Positions 48,341 to 57,165 are shown, counted from the first letter of the stretch. The stretch is DNA of 64,000 bases from Candidatus Tepidiaquacella proteinivora (GCA_013348845.1 CP054675.1:1559501-1623500), one strand, 5' to 3'. The notes: generated by a model from the letters alone, not told the origin. Translations and numbers: made by a program.

Positions 48341-49062
48341 CCATCCCATACATAGCCATAAATTTACCATTACTCTTTATTCTAAAATTTTAGCTCATAT
48401 CTTATACAGCCATATATTTACAATTATTTTTTTCAAGAAATTCAGTTCATATCTTACACAGCTATATATTTATCATTATTCTTTATTCAAAAATTCTTGT
48501 CCATACCTTACACAACTAAATATTTAAAATTATTATTTATTCAAAAATCTTAGTTCACACCTTACACAATTATATATTTACTACTTTCCTTTATTCAAAA
48601 TTTTTAGTCCATACCTTACACAGTTATATTTATTATTAATTTTTTCAAACACTTCAGTTAATACCTAACACAACTATAAATTTACCATTATTTTCTTTTC
48701 AAAAATTTTTTGTTCATACCTTACACAAACATAAATTTAGAATTATTTTTTATTCAAAACTTTTAGTCCATACCTTACACAGCTATATTTATTATTATTT
48801 TTTTTTCAAACACTTCAGTTAATACCTAACACAACTATAAATTTACCATTATTTTCTCTTCAAAAATTTTTGTTCATACCTTACACAGGCATAAATTTAG
48901 AATTATTTTTTATTCAAATCCTTTAGACCATACCTTACACAGCTATATTTATTATTAATTTTTTCAAAAATTTAAGTTCATACCTTGCACAACTATGTAT
49001 TTACTATTATCCTTTATTCAAAAATTTTTGTTCATATCTTACATACCCGTACATTTACCAAC
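48341..49062. repeat. Degenerate 54-bp tandem repeat array (about 14 units)
   Basis: Units begin at about 48341, 48394, 48446, 48500, 48554, 48608, 48658, 48713, 48767, 48819, 48873, 48927, 48977 and 49031, so the period is 50-55 bp, usually 54. Each unit holds the core ATACCTTACACA followed by AT-rich sequence and a TTCAAAA stretch. Units 6-8 and 9-11 match each other far better than their neighbours, giving a higher-order repeat of about 160 bp, and unit 12 resembles 6 and 9. Both strands are full of stops, so it is non-coding. There are no constant repeats with unique spacers, so it is not CRISPR. The flanks are kbl and a GIY-YIG gene. The function is unknown. Confidence 0.88.
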
Positions 49063-49360
49063 ACTATTGTTAGCTGGAAAATTATCTCGCCTTCCCCTTT
49101 ATTTAACTTAATAACACAAATAAATTAACCTGGATATAGATATTTTTTTTAACCTTAAACCTTTTATAATTCCCTTTATTTATAATTCTTCCAATTTTAA
49201 AAGCTATTTTTTAACATTCTCCTCGGTTAAATTGTAGAGTTTTTGAGCCCTTAGGAATATATTCCTCTCTTAACTTCTTGTTATACTGTTATACCTTGTA
49301 TACACATGTTGATAATATTTTATCAACTAATAAGAGAATTTGTTTTTAATGAAAGAACAA

Positions 49361-49648
49361 TCATTTTTTCCATATCTTCTTCGCCAAAGCTGGTAAATCT
49401 TCAAAACACCCATTAATAAGAGCTTCTTTTTTCTTTCTGCTCCATCCCTGTACTTGCTTTTCTCTGCAAAATGCTTCATCCATTCGTTCATATTCTTCAT
49501 AATAGACTAACTCCACAGGCAGCCGTTTTCTGGTATAGCTTGCTCCTTCACCATTCTGATGTTGCCAGAGCCTCCGTTCCAGATCATTAGTACTACCAGT
49601 ATAATACGAACCATCCGAGCATCGCAATATATACATATATCCTTTCAT
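49361..49648 (-). CDS. GIY-YIG nuclease-domain protein
   Basis: A 95-residue single-domain protein with the GIY-YIG fold: MYILRCSDGSYYTGSTNDLERRLWQH (GIY and YIG-type strands, with the conserved Arg in LERR), then SYTRKRLPVELVYYEEY and the Glu-rich helix. This is the UPF0213/YhbQ-like class, whose cellular role is unproven. It is flanked by two repeat arrays, one on each side, in the accessory island. Confidence 0.85.
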   Translation of the reverse strand: MKGYMYILRCSDGSYYTGSTNDLERRLWQHQNGEGASYTRKRLPVELVYYEEYERMDEAFCREKQVQGWSRKKKEALINGCFEDLPALAKKIWKK

Positions 49649-49734
49649 AGCTATAATATGTTAATTTAGATTTTATTTCCGGGTTCTGTTTAGCAGCATT
49701 CTTCCATTCACAGGTTAATATTTTTCATTTTGTC

Positions 49735-49773
49735 GGTTACTTCGGTACGCCACTCCGTGGCTACTCAGTAACC
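49735..49773. repeat. Imperfect palindromic hairpin leading the repeat array
   Basis: GGTTACT...AGTAACC forms a 7-bp outer stem and GCCAC-TCC-GTGGC a nested inner hairpin. It is the first palindrome of the array that continues to 50215. Confidence 0.6.
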
Positions 49774-50215
49774 TCTGATAACCGGTTGCTGAGTAGCGAA
49801 GCAACTGTTACCAGGTCGTCGAGTAGCGAAGCGTATCGAGACGACGACTATCATCGGTCGTTTCGATTCGAACTACTTTCCACTCAACGACCTTGCTTCA
49901 ATCAGTTGTCGAGTAGCGAAGCAACTGTTACCAGGTCGTCGAGTAGCGAAGCGTATCGAGACGACGACTATCATCGGTCGTTTCGATTCGAACTACGTTC
50001 CACTCAACGACCTTGCTTCAATCGGTTGTCGATTAGCGAAGCAATTGTCACCAGGTCGTCGAGTAGCGAAGCAACTGTCACCAGGTCGTCGAGTAGCGAA
50101 GCGTATCGAGACGACGACTATCATCGGTCGTTTCGATCCGATCTACGTTCTACTCAACGACCTTGCTTCAATCAGTTGCTGAGTAGCGAAGCGTATCGAA
50201 GCAACCGACAACAAT
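49774..50215. repeat. 120-bp tandem palindromic repeat array (REP-like)
   Basis: The 120-base unit repeats almost exactly: 49801-49860 is identical to 49921-49980. A third copy carries an extra ~40-base internal duplication (50041-50080 region). Units are built from the core GAGTAGCGAAGC with inverted repeats such as CAGTTG...CAACTG and GTCGTC...GACGAC, so they can fold into stem-loops. The sequence is clearly more GC-rich than its flanks. The one long frame through it (49786-50226) is only a by-product of a repeat length divisible by three. The array lies upstream of the GIY-YIG gene. Confidence 0.85.
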
Positions 50216-50395
50216 TGGAAAAATAACGATTATTTAATACACTTAGCAACTCAATTACTACTTGCTCAAATTCTATCAGTTTCTTACTCCCCTATACACC
50301 AGACCATCAACATCCCATCTATATTCTTGTATCTATATTGTGATTATATTTTAGAAACAAGTATTTTTATTCCCTATTAGTAAAAAAAATAACAC

Positions 50396-50512
50396 TTTTT
50401 TACCCCCTATTTTTGTCAATAAAACTCTTTGAAATACAAGCACTTAGATAATTTATTTTAGACTTGACAATAAAAATTGCTTGTTTTTTACCCCCTATTT
50501 TTGTCAATAAAA
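50396..50512. repeat. 29-bp direct repeats at the 3' end of the AlbA-type gene
   Basis: An identical 29-base sequence (beginning TTTTTTACCCCC) occurs at 50396-50424 and 50484-50512, 88 bases apart start to start. The second copy encodes the C-terminal FIDKNRG and stop of the AlbA/Schlafen-type gene, so the last codons of that gene are duplicated downstream. Confidence 0.85.
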
Positions 50513-52130
50513 TATTTTCTGAATTTTCTGCTACCTTCAGCAAGAATTTGATTAGTTTTAACGAGATTATAGATACAGGTTCTTAATCTTCTTATCGGGA
50601 TTTCTCTTCCTATTCTATTATGAATATCTCCAATGGTTGAATTAGGATATTTTTCGAGATCTTCTAATACAAGATTTTTTAATCTATGTTCCTGAATTTT
50701 AGACAGATCGGTTTTATCAAAATCAGTTCCCTTTAGTATCTGGGGATTGATAAAATATTGCATTCCTTTCGTTTTCCCTTTAGTAAGAACTATTTGGTAC
50801 TTAATTAAATTCCCAAGCCAATTTTTTATTTGCTTATCATCTTTACTTTGTATTTGTTTTGCAAATTCTGTAGCTATTATTGTTTTATGTTGAAGAATTA
50901 TACCTAAACAAATGATTTCTTTTTGATTGAGAGAATATGTTCCTTTTAGTTTATTAATTATGCTTATTATTTCTGGGTTTTTTATAGAACAATACACTGT
51001 TACCTTTACTCTATCGTTTCCTTCTTCAACAATGGGGGGATTTTTGCCTTCACTAACTAAAATTTCATACATTTTATCATATCCGCTACCTTCTCTTTCC
51101 ATTAAATTTAAATCATAAAATATTTTGGAAAGATGTTCATTTCTTCTGACAGATTGATGTAAAATATTATTTGGTGTTACACTAAGTGGTAAAAGACCGG
51201 GATTATGTATTTCTAATCTATCAGGATATAAATTAATAAAAATATCGCCTCCTGTAGTGTACGGTCTATGAACTAATGCATTAGCCAATAATTCTCTAAT
51301 CACATTTTCGTTGTAATGATAAATCATTCTTCTACCCAAAATACCCTCTGAAATTTCAACCCCTTCTTTCCACTCAGGAATTTTTTGCCATATATCCTCT
51401 ATTAATTCCTTTGGATTAAGTGAAAAATCATCCCAGGCAATTTTTTTTACTTTATTTCCATCTTTATCATATTTGATAAATTGAACTATTGGTGCATATA
51501 ATAATTTTGCTCTATGAGAACTTTTACCAAGCCACAAAACCCCAAGATTGGTCAGATAATTTCCATCATACATCTGGTAGTACAACAACATTTCTTCAGG
51601 TGATTTTTGTTTAACAAAATCACTTATTCTATCAGAATGTTTAATTTCTTTTATAAAGGAATTTAACTTTGTTTCATCACATTCTTCTAATCTGATTTTC
51701 TGAACAACTTTGGTTTCCCATATAAATGCGGGTTTATCATTAAAAAGTCGTGATAATTCGTCTGGTAATACAGGTTTACATTGGTCTGAAATACGTATGA
51801 AATATTGCCCATCTGTTGTTGAAGCAACCGTTGTTTGAGATGGAAAAACCTCTAACTTAATGTATTCTCCACTATTCTCTGCAGTTTCTTTGACAACATT
51901 AATACCGACATTAATGGTTAACTCACTAATTCTTTTTCTGATTGTTGAAATTATATCATCAGAAATTTTTTGGTCTTTTGATGGTAATTCCTCATCGTTT
52001 TCTATTCCTATAGTAATAATTCCGCCCTTTGCATTAGCAAATCCTACGCATTCCCTTGCTAAACCTTGAAATCAGGATTATTACCAATGATTAACCTTAA
52101 TGATTTTTTCTCAAAATGAATGCTTTCCAT
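50488..52130 (-). pseudogene. AlbA_2/Schlafen-type putative ATP-binding regulator, frameshifted near its N-terminus
   Basis: The start is ATG 52130 (MESIHFEKKSLRLIIGNN). A one-base shift near 52069-52075 breaks the frame; the downstream frame then runs without stops to 50488. The N-terminal domain has GLARECVGFANAKGGIITIGIEND, the AlbA_2 (Schlafen AAA_4) signature. Next comes a HATPase_c_4-like part (NVIRELLANALVHRPYTTGGDIFINLYPDRLEIHNPGLLP) and C-terminal winged-helix-like segments. Such RecG-like regulators are common in defence islands. A protein starting at TTG/ATG inside (51591) would lack the DNA-binding domain. An indel in the assembly cannot be excluded. Confidence 0.75.
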
Positions 52131-52133
52131 TTT

Positions 52134-52284
52134 TTATTTTTCTCCCTCAATTATTTTTATCTCTTTCTCTGTTAAACCACAAAGTTTATAAACCAGAGTA
52201 TCTATTTGTTTTTCTAATTCTGTTGTGTCTGTTTGTAGATTTTGTTTTTTTTATCGCCAGTATTTTATCCACCAATGCCTCGAT
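52134..52284 (-). pseudogene. Remnant C-terminus of a second Eco57I-like methylase
   Basis: The minus strand reads IEALVDKILAIKK, shifts frame, then TTELEKQIDTLVYKLCGLTEKEIKIIEGEK and stop. This parallels the end of the intact specificity domain upstream (ETLVDKILAVKK...IDRLVCELYGLTKEEIKIVEGEKL). It is a degenerate duplicate of that tail, abutting the broken RAYT. Confidence 0.7.
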
Positions 52285-52711
52285 TTACCTGTAATTTTCA
52301 TCATTTTCCCAATTTAATGGATTGTCAATAATGTATTGTCGGATGCGATACAAATCAATTTCATCGCGAACAATGTGTTCGTAATAATTTCGTTGCCAGG
52401 GGCAATTCATTTGGTAGGGGCAATTCATGAATTGCCCCTACATTTTTTATAATGATTATCCCATGAATATGATTTGGCATTACCACATATTCATCCAATT
52501 CAACATGTTCAAAATGTTGCGGTATTTCCAACCAACAATGTTCCACAATTTTTCCATATCCATTCAATACCATTTTCCCATTCACCACATCCCCAAATAA
52601 ACATTGGCGGTTATGCGTGCAAAGGGTGATGAAATACGCACCGGGTTGGGAATAATCATATCCCCCCAATCGTATGGAACGACGATGATGTTTTTCAGGG
52701 TCGTATTTCAT
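52285..52711 (-). pseudogene. REP-associated tyrosine transposase (RAYT), interrupted by a REP palindrome
   Basis: The N-terminal part reads PEKHHRRSIRLGGYDYSQ, YFITLCTHNRQCLFG and YVVMPNHIHGIIII, the Y1/HUH motif (His-x-His) of RAYT transposases. A GTAG-type palindrome (52414-52441) then follows, after which the reading frame is shifted and the true C-terminus resumes with QRNYYEHIVRDEIDLYRIRQYIIDNPLNWE, including the catalytic-type Tyr, ending at 52285. The usual segment between MPNHIHG and WQRNYYE is missing, replaced by REP sequence. Confidence 0.82.
52401..52441. repeat. GTAG-type REP palindrome inside the broken RAYT gene
   Basis: GTAGGGGCAATTC followed by its reverse complement forms a perfect 28-bp palindrome (52414-52441), with a further half-copy GGGGCAATTCATT alongside. 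The GTAG 5' of a stem is the tetranucleotide guide used by RAYT enzymes in E. coli. Confidence 0.82.
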
Positions 52712-52754
52712 TTTTTCGTTGTTTAATGTATGAAAAATTCCGTTTTTATCGGGC

Positions 52755-52781
52755 GAAAAATTTTTCGCCCCTACAATTTTT
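52755..52781. repeat. GTAG-type REP palindrome that supplies a stop codon
   Basis: GGGCGAAAAATTTTTCGCCC is a perfect 20-bp palindrome preceded on the minus strand by GTAG. The TAG of that GTAG is the stop codon of the specificity-domain frame (52771-53583). Confidence 0.85.
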
Positions 52782-53583
52782 CCCCCTCAACAATCTTTAT
52801 CTCCTCCTTCGTCAACCCATACAACTCACACACCAGCCTGTCTATCTCCCGCTCCCACTGGCTCGTGTCTGCCTGTGGGCTATTCTTCTTCACCGCCAGT
52901 ATCTTATCCACCAATGTCTCGATTTGATTTACAATGTGCTGATTGGATGCAGTAATGGGGGGAAGGGGCATTATTTCAACATATTGATTTGATAACCTAA
53001 AACCAGTAAACCCATATTGATGGACTATCATTTCAACATATTTATAAATCAATTTTGAATTTAACAATGCCATTATAAATTTCAAATTTTTACCTGTGAA
53101 AAATGCCATACTATCAAGTATGAAAACACTTGGTTCTACTAAACAAAAAGTTGGTTCTTGGGTAATTCTCTGCCACACCACCTTCTCCTTCTCAAACTCG
53201 GGGTAGTAGGCGATTTGGTCCTGGGTTTCAAACCATTTGTTGCCCGTTTTTTTACGTGCATCAAAACCCAAATTGGGATATTTCTTTCCCGATTGTTCTA
53301 ATTGTCTGATGTCAAAGTGGTCTAAAAAATATTTTTTAAGGGCAGGATAATCATCAATGTTTAATTTCAACGCCGGAAATGTGCCTATCACCCACAACCC
53401 TACCCATTCGTAATAGTAGCGTTTAATATCGCGACCACGAAGGATAGGTTTTATAATTGTCATAGTACGTTTTTGTTCTTCTTTATCTCTGCAATTTAAC
53501 AATATCTCTTTGAGCTTTTCGATGTTATAATAAACGCTTCGTTTAAGCCGGTTAATACTCCACGATAAATTTTTACATCCCAA
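52771..53583 (-). CDS. Target-recognition (TaqI-like) C-terminal domain of the Eco57I-like methylase, split off by a frameshift
   Basis: The frame contains KLKEILLNCRDKEEQKRTMTIIKPILRGRDIKRYYYEWVGLWVIGTFPALKLN, FETQDQIAYYPEFEKEKVVWQRI, TGFRLSNQYVEIMPLPPI and the coiled C-terminal helix, all typical of the specificity part of type IIG or single-polypeptide R-M enzymes. It begins where the upstream methylase frame (ending 53496) should continue; a missing base near 53540-53560 explains the break. The first ~20 listed residues are out-of-frame. Its stop codon lies in a REP palindrome. Confidence 0.82.
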   Translation of the reverse strand: MGCKNLSWSINRLKRSVYYNIEKLKEILLNCRDKEEQKRTMTIIKPILRGRDIKRYYYEWVGLWVIGTFPALKLNIDDYPALKKYFLDHFDIRQLEQSGKKYPNLGFDARKKTGNKWFETQDQIAYYPEFEKEKVVWQRITQEPTFCLVEPSVFILDSMAFFTGKNLKFIMALLNSKLIYKYVEMIVHQYGFTGFRLSNQYVEIMPLPPITASNQHIVNQIETLVDKILAVKKNSPQADTSQWEREIDRLVCELYGLTKEEIKIVEGEKL

Positions 53584-56500
53584 TCTTTAAGAGGTTTGCC
53601 TATTTGCTCAATTTTCTCTTTAAGGCATTGCTCGGCACTGCTCCCTATAAACCATGCATCTTGTTTTAGTTTGTTTAAGATTACTCCTCGTTCAGTAAGT
53701 TGTTTTGATATTTCAATATTATTATTTTCTTTTTGTAAAGTAACTGCCAAAAGTTTGTTTTTATTTTTAGCTTTCTGTATCAACAGGATATTTGTATCTA
53801 CAGTTGCACTTTCGAAAATACCAGGACCTAAATCAATCAATATAATTGGATTATACTTTAAAAAGAAAGTTCTTAACTTTTCGCCATAACCGGCACGCAT
53901 CCATTTGTTGGATGTGATAAAACATAAGTAACCATTGGGTTTGAGTAATTGTAAACCCTTTTCATAAAATAGACAATAAATATCACCCATACGATCGAAG
54001 GTTTCGTAGCCTTTACCATCATAGAGGTCTGCCAGTTGCCCTTCATTTTTCTGCAATTGAATATACGGCGGATTAGCAATTACAACATCAAAGCCATTAT
54101 TGTGTCTAAAAACTTCAGAAAAATGGATTTTAAAATCAAATGTTACTTTATAACCGAGACTTTTTTCAGTGTTTTTCAAAATATTGAAAATTTTCTCATC
54201 AATTTGTTTTTTCAGAGAATTTTTCTCTAATTGTCTTGCTTCATTAAAGAATTTTTCTTTCAGATTTTCAATCTCTTCTAATCCCCTTGGTGTATATGGA
54301 TAACTGAGTAATGAATTTCCACAGGTAACTTTATAGTCAAGATTTGGCAATGGTTGTATTTTATAAAAATCTTCTTCATCAACTATCAAAGAAAGCCAGA
54401 ATCTTAATTTACATATTTCAACAGCGCCTGAGTCTATATCAACTCCATAGAGAGACTTTTCAATACAATGACGCTTAAAATTATAAGTTGTTCGCTCTCT
54501 CAACCAGGATGGTTGAGTTACTGTATCACAAGCATCCTGCTTGTGTTTATCATTGGAAATGACTTTAGGATTATCTTCAATATATTTGCGTATTCTTTCA
54601 AGTTGTTCAGGATTTCTAATTATATGGTCAAATGATTCGTGCATCCATAGTTCACCTTCTCTGCCAGTTAATTTATTTATTTGATTAGCAGTATAAGATT
54701 TCCAGGAATGCATAATTTGTGACAATGACCATTTCCCTTTGGGAATTACAATAACATGAACATGATTAGGCATAATTACATATTTATCTAAATAGTATCT
54801 ATCGTTATTAAAATAATTTAAAGCATCTTCAACAATTTGCCTGCATTTTGCATCTTTTAATATACACGAACCATGTCCATTATCTAATAGTTCATCATAT
54901 CTCTTTGAAAAAAGACGATAATACTCTATTTGTTTCTCTTTATTTAAGTTATGTAAATCTGATATACTTTCTATTTTATTTTCTTTAAACCAATTCTCTC
55001 TTTCCATTCGTATATTTTCAGCCACATCCTTGGGAATTGAATCATACAACCTGAATGTAACAAAATATGCTTTGCCCTCTTGTTCCCAATGTGGTAAATT
55101 ACGATTTTTTTTACTTACAGGTTCATCGGGGGCAAAGTAAATACTCAACCAGAATGGTTGAGTTACAATATAATTTGTTAAAACATTCCTTGCTTTTACT
55201 ATTTCAAGCATCATTCCTACCGGGAATGCACCAGAACCAACGGCAGAATCGCAGACCCTGATATTCGCTAATTTATCATCTATCAGTTTTGCGTTATTCC
55301 TTATACTTTCAGGCATTTTACTTTTTATGGTTGTGCTTTTCTGTTTCCCGGACTTTATATCTTCTTCCTTTTGTAAAGCAGTTTTCTCATTTTCAACAAT
55401 ATGCTCTCCATGTTTGATAAATAATTCTATATCTTCTTTATTTACCTTGCCTTCAAGTTCAGTTGCGAGATAGTTTATTAAACTTTCCTGACACATATAA
55501 TGGACGATTTCACGGGGAGTATAATAAGTGCCCTGTCCTTTACGCAGATTTTCTTCAATCAGGTTTTCAAAGACCTTACCGAGTAATTCCGGGTCAAGTG
55601 CAACTTCCTTTTCAAGGGGTTCATCTTCCTGAACAGTAAAATTGTATCTATCAAAAACATCAAGGATACCACTGCCAATATCTCCTTCTTCTGTCTTTTT
55701 ATTGTTAGAAAATAATTCATTTGGAATTATTATATCTGTTCGCTTCCAATCGTAGTTATTAATTGGTTCAAATAAGCCACCATTTAGGAATGGTATTCTG
55801 CAATCAAAATATTTTGAATAGGTTGCGTCTGCCTGATTTAATCTCGGATCATTAAGGGTGTTGTAAAATAGTATTTCAAGATAATCATTAAAGAAATTTT
55901 TCTTTTGCTGACTGCATTTAGTAAATAAAGAACGCAGGAAGTTCCTGTCACCATCTCCCCAGTTTTTATCTTTGGGGACACCGAGCCATCCCTTCTTTTG
56001 TAAGAAATAAAGAAAAACAATCTGTCCTAATAACTTTTTGGAAAAATCTGTGGTATTAATTTTTTTCTTCTCAAAATCTTCCCGGACGTCTTCATCTTTT
56101 ATGACAATTTTATCAATAGAATCCTTTAATTTTATGTAAAGGTCACGGTATTTATTAAGGAATTCTTTTGTTACTTTTTCTACACTAAATGCTTTTTCAA
56201 GTTGTTCTAATGTAGGATTATTTATATCGTCCTGTAAGAGAGGAAGCAGTTGCTGTTGAGCAGTATGATTGGGCTCGTTTTTACCAACTAAAAAAGAATA
56301 TCTGCGAGCTGGTGTGAATTCCTCTTCACCTTTTGGTCTGCCAGTTTTGGTTTGAGTAAGTTTGTATTCCATTTTAACCAGAGAGAAACGCCAGTCATCA
56401 AGCCCTGGTGAAACAAATGCCACGATAGCAGCATCTTTCTCTGTATCAGAGCCATATTTGCCGGTTAAGTATCCTGCGACGAAATTTCTTTGCATTGTTC

Positions 56501-56759
56501 TGGCACGTTCAATAGAGGTCTCTTTATTGAGAAAAACTATCAGGATGTCAATTCTTTTGTCTTCTGATACATATTTGCCAACACGTTCGTATTTGTTAAT
56601 ATATTGCTTAAAAGTATCGGGTATATACTGCCCATAATACTCAAATGGCTCCAGAGAAATTTTATTAAATAGATTTTTTACAAACTTGACATACCTTTCT
56701 TTTTCAAAAGGATTCTCAAATGTCTCTTTAATAAGATTTATAGCAGATTGTTTATCCAT
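53496..56759 (-). CDS. Eco57I-like adenine DNA methylase/endonuclease with an in-frame RAYT transposase insertion
   Basis: A 1087-residue frame. The N-terminal part resembles the nuclease domain of type IIG/ISP enzymes (possible ExK in MEYKL). SAM motif I is CDSAVGSGAFPVGM (~503-514), and catalytic motif IV is ANPPY (~895-899). Between them, residues ~540-746 are foreign: a complete RAYT (HWEQEGKAYFVTFRLYD, IMPNHVHVIVIP with His666/His668, GELWMHESFDHIIRN, RKYIEDNP with Tyr726), framed by two REP hairpins read as VTQPFWL and VTQPSWL. Methylase sequence resumes with TTYNFKRHCIEKSLYGVDID. The frame then shifts before the specificity domain (52771-53583). It starts 3 bases after the YhcG gene. 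Confidence 0.88.
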   Translation of the reverse strand: MDKQSAINLIKETFENPFEKERYVKFVKNLFNKISLEPFEYYGQYIPDTFKQYINKYERVGKYVSEDKRIDILIVFLNKETSIERARTMQRNFVAGYLTGKYGSDTEKDAAIVAFVSPGLDDWRFSLVKMEYKLTQTKTGRPKGEEEFTPARRYSFLVGKNEPNHTAQQQLLPLLQDDINNPTLEQLEKAFSVEKVTKEFLNKYRDLYIKLKDSIDKIVIKDEDVREDFEKKKINTTDFSKKLLGQIVFLYFLQKKGWLGVPKDKNWGDGDRNFLRSLFTKCSQQKKNFFNDYLEILFYNTLNDPRLNQADATYSKYFDCRIPFLNGGLFEPINNYDWKRTDIIIPNELFSNNKKTEEGDIGSGILDVFDRYNFTVQEDEPLEKEVALDPELLGKVFENLIEENLRKGQGTYYTPREIVHYMCQESLINYLATELEGKVNKEDIELFIKHGEHIVENEKTALQKEEDIKSGKQKSTTIKSKMPESIRNNAKLIDDKLANIRVCDSAVGSGAFPVGMMLEIVKARNVLTNYIVTQPFWLSIYFAPDEPVSKKNRNLPHWEQEGKAYFVTFRLYDSIPKDVAENIRMERENWFKENKIESISDLHNLNKEKQIEYYRLFSKRYDELLDNGHGSCILKDAKCRQIVEDALNYFNNDRYYLDKYVIMPNHVHVIVIPKGKWSLSQIMHSWKSYTANQINKLTGREGELWMHESFDHIIRNPEQLERIRKYIEDNPKVISNDKHKQDACDTVTQPSWLRERTTYNFKRHCIEKSLYGVDIDSGAVEICKLRFWLSLIVDEEDFYKIQPLPNLDYKVTCGNSLLSYPYTPRGLEEIENLKEKFFNEARQLEKNSLKKQIDEKIFNILKNTEKSLGYKVTFDFKIHFSEVFRHNNGFDVVIANPPYIQLQKNEGQLADLYDGKGYETFDRMGDIYCLFYEKGLQLLKPNGYLCFITSNKWMRAGYGEKLRTFFLKYNPIILIDLGPGIFESATVDTNILLIQKAKNKNKLLAVTLQKENNNIEISKQLTERGVILNKLKQDAWFIGSSAEQCLKEKIEQIGKPLKDWDVKIYRGVLTGLNEAFIITSKSSKRYC
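54499..54545. repeat. REP hairpin pair at the downstream edge of the embedded RAYT
   Basis: CTCAACCAGGATGGTTGAG (54499-54517; with TTAC, i.e. GTAA on the minus strand) is an 8-bp stem with a 3-base loop. Next to it is CACAAGCATCCTGCTTGTG (54527-54545), another perfect 8-bp stem. Both are translated in the methylase frame as QDACDTVTQPSWL. Confidence 0.88.
54522..55143 (-). mobile_element. RAYT (Y1/HUH transposase) module inserted in frame in the methylase
   Basis: About 207 codons that encode a full RAYT domain with the HUH motif NHVHV (His666, His668) and catalytic-type Tyr726. It has no stop codon or own start that interrupts the host frame and lies on the host's coding strand. Hairpins of one REP family occur at both ends (54499-54521 and 55144-55166), in the same orientation. 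The combination is like a REP-RAYT unit captured within a coding sequence. Confidence 0.82.
55144..55166. repeat. REP hairpin at the upstream edge of the embedded RAYT
   Basis: CTCAACCAGAATGGTTGAG with the adjoining TTAC (GTAA on the minus strand). It differs from the other copies by one loop base and is translated as VTQPFWL. It is in the same orientation as the copy at 54499. Confidence 0.87.
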
Positions 56760-56762
56760 AAA

Positions 56763-57165
56763 TTATTCTTTCAATCCTTTTTCTATATCTTTTTCAGTTG
56801 GTAATTTGTTTTTTAATTTAGAAGGTAATTTTCTAATTATTCTATACTTGGATACGCCTATCGGCTTATCGATTCCTTTCAACGCATATTCTACTTCTAA
56901 CCGGTCACGGTCCTTACAAATAATAATTCCGATAGAGGGATTTTCTTCAGGCAATTTTACTTTTTCATCAAGCAAATTCAGATAAAAATTCATCTTCCCG
57001 GCGTATTCAGGTTTAAATTCACCTATTTTCAAATCAATTGCAATCAAACAACGCAAAAATCTATGGTAGAATAAAAGGTCAATAAAATATTCCTTATCAT
57101 TTAACGCAATCTTATACTGGTTTCCAATAAAACAAAAACCTAACCCTAATTCAGTAAGAAATTTT
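56763..57165 (-). pseudogene. YhcG/DUF1016 nuclease, C-terminal half (PD-(D/E)xK), frameshifted from its N-terminus
   Basis: The frame continues the N-terminal half (57151-57792) with FLTELGLGFCFIGNQYKIALNDKEYFIDLLFYHRFLRCLIAIDLKIGEFKPEYAGKMNFYL, the DUF1016 nuclease core (D...ELK-type), ending PIGVSKYRIIRKLPSKLKNKL. It is one base out of frame with the N-terminus at a run of seven A's (57160s). An initiation at TTG 57056 would give only the last 97 residues. Confidence 0.8.

Noticed and set aside
48341-49062. Possible CRISPR array
   Set aside because: Units are degenerate along their whole length with no constant direct repeat separated by unique spacers, and there are no cas genes.
49786-50226. 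146-residue open frame with SSSEAYRDDDYHRSF repeats
   Set aside because: It lies wholly within the 120-bp palindromic array; the period divisible by three keeps the frame open. Composition is unlike neighbouring proteins and no start signal is present.
50396-50512. attL/attR of an integrated element
   Set aside because: The 29-bp repeats are only 88 bases apart and no integrase is present, so they cannot bound a mobile island.
52726-52992. Two plus-strand frames opposite the specificity domain
   Set aside because: Shadows of the specificity-domain coding sequence and REP; no domain signature.
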